From Olavius algarvensis Delta 4 endosymbiont (GTDB lineage: Bacteria > Desulfobacterota > Desulfobacteria > Desulfobacterales > CAJINA01), in NCBI GenBank assembly GCA_905176665.1, contig CAJINA010000157.1, positions 1 to 64,000 on the forward strand: DNA of 64,000 bases, written 5' to 3'. Shown piece after piece: positions 63,209-64,000 of the stretch (positions within the stretch are counted from its first letter, which is position 1; every line of letters starts with the position of its first letter). Made by a program: the position numbers and the translations under genes. The notes beneath the pieces are model-generated. The model was not told the origin of the DNA and searched no databases. It saw only the letters and a list, made by a program, of their open reading frames with translations.

Positions 63209-63463
63209 CTACTCGGAATCAACCGATTCATCGCTGTCGGCCTCTTCCGGCTGGGATTCCTCAACTTGCAGGCTGCTCCAAGGGCTGATTTTGATCCAGT
63301 CTCTACGGCGGTCATTCTCTTGGTCGCGGCGTTCACCTTTGGCATTGGTGCGCCGTTCTACTCCGCCTTCAAGAAAGTAGTCGATATTATAGGCTTTGCG
63401 GCGGTCTTGGCCGGACCTGCGATCAAAAAAGGCACGCTTTTTTTTAGGCTTTTTGTTGTCCAT
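63209..63463 (-). CDS. Small arginine-rich protein with DRRSGQDRR motifs
   Basis: An 84-residue hydrophilic protein. The N-terminal half is rich in Arg pairs (FFDRRSGQDRRKAY, GGVERRTNAKGERRDQENDRR) and the C-terminal half is acidic (EESQPEEADSDESVDSE). The RRSGxDRR pattern occurs in many small deltaproteobacterial proteins, often linked to PilZ-type neighbours, but no PilZ domain is present here. GGAGG precedes the ATG. Function unknown. Confidence 0.75.
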   Translation of the reverse strand: MDNKKPKKKRAFFDRRSGQDRRKAYNIDYFLEGGVERRTNAKGERRDQENDRRRDWIKISPWSSLQVEESQPEEADSDESVDSE

Positions 63464-63549
63464 TTTCCAGGACCTCCGGCAGGTTCAAAGATTGACCTTG
63501 GCGGTAGAGATATACCCACATAATGAGCAATTGCTGAATTATTGTCAAG

Positions 63550-64000
63550 TTAGAGCGCAAATAAGCTGAGAGTCGGGACATAGGTGACAACGGCCAGCAA
63601 CAGCAGCAGCAGGATCAACCAGGGAATCGAGGCCCGGTAGAGCATGGTGACCGGTTTTTCGAATTTCAGGCTGGCGATAAACAGGTTGATTCCCACCGGG
63701 GGGGTCGAATAACCGATTTCCAGATTGACAAGGAAGATGATGCACAGATGGATGGGATCGATGCCATAGGTCAAGGCAACCGGGACCATGATGGGTACCA
63801 CGATGACAATGGCCGAGAAGATGTCCATCATACAGCCGACCACCAGCAAAAAGAGATTCAAGCCCGCCAGGAACACATAGCGGTTTTGGGTGAGCGAGGT
63901 CAGGAATTCCAGAATCTTTTCCGGGATCTGTTCATCGACCAGGTACCCTGTAAGGCCGAGAGCGGCGCCGAGGATGATGATGGCCCCGGACAACATGGTG
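63550..64000 (-). CDS. TRAP transporter large permease (DctM-like), C-terminal part
   Basis: The gene runs off the right edge; only the last ~150 residues are inside. Helices and the DctM C-terminal signature YSTPPVGINLFIASLKF are clear, as is DIFSAIVIVVPIMVPVALTYGIDP. It is a second TRAP system, distinct from that at 54-57 kb (TPPVG rather than TPPFG subgroup). Partner subunits would lie beyond the window. Confidence 0.9.
   Translation of the reverse strand, partial: TMLSGAIIILGAALGLTGYLVDEQIPEKILEFLTSLTQNRYVFLAGLNLFLLVVGCMMDIFSAIVIVVPIMVPVALTYGIDPIHLCIIFLVNLEIGYSTPPVGINLFIASLKFEKPVTMLYRASIPWLILLLLLLAVVTYVPTLSLFAL

Overview
The window reads as a chromosomal segment of a Gram-negative, mid-50s %GC bacterium with multihaem cytochromes, menaquinone/ubiquinone-type methyltransferases, TRAP transporters, a sigma-54 activator and many secreted lipoproteins. 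Gene content and style fit the Desulfobacterota (Desulfobacterales-like). This is an inference from gene families: there is no rRNA or tRNA gene here to prove it.

Layout. (1) 0.4-2.1 kb: two quinone-type methyltransferases (ubiE/menG and ubiG) on the minus strand. (2) 2.3-15.2 kb: one long minus-strand respiratory cluster. It encodes an alternative complex III (ActB, ActC, ActD, ActF, a multihaem ActA-like cytochrome), then a cbb3-like oxidase (CcoN, a fused CcoO/CcoP-like dihaem subunit), three small membrane proteins, an ActE-like monohaem cytochrome and a CcoI-type copper ATPase. Together these would pass electrons from quinol through cytochromes c to O2 and supply copper to the oxidase. 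(3) 15.7-26.1 kb: a large GAF protein, MscS, a VWA/TSP3/OmpA lipoprotein, a rubrerythrin-like protein and an RND efflux pump with its adaptor. (4) 26.4-37.5 kb: metabolic and housekeeping genes: Mut7-C RNase, GalT-like, haem-c chemoreceptor, LMW-PTP, MoCo-carrier fusion, a YbdL/YafV/EamA operon, a metallo-beta-lactamase-fold hydrolase and a NifU-like scaffold. A broken alpha/beta hydrolase and a broken c554-like cytochrome sit inside this stretch. (5) 37.6-45.7 kb: the most unusual region. A 14-repeat WD40/caspase lipoprotein faces an operon of caspase lipoprotein, WD40 protein and small lipoprotein, with a divergent sigma-54 activator. (6) 45.8-51.7 kb: DUF6765-like protein, OmpA protein, small proteins, MtgA, MFS transporter and a MerR regulator. 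(7) 51.9-64 kb: 2,4-dienoyl-CoA-reductase-like flavoenzyme, a TRAP system, MBL hydrolase, HtpG, enoyl-CoA hydratase, DnaJ-like protein, methyltransferase and the end of a second TRAP permease.

Two cross-cutting signals stand out. First, about ten copies of a roughly 145-bp imperfect palindrome (called PAL here) lie between genes from 21 to 60 kb. The two arms of each copy match each other even where copies differ, and several copies start exactly at a gene's stop codon. Second, four genes between 28.5 and 41.3 kb each carry one in-frame nonsense codon (TAA, TAG, TGA, TAG) in otherwise well-preserved frames. That suggests recent decay, or sequence error, of an accessory region. No CRISPR array, complete insertion sequence, tRNA or rRNA was seen.
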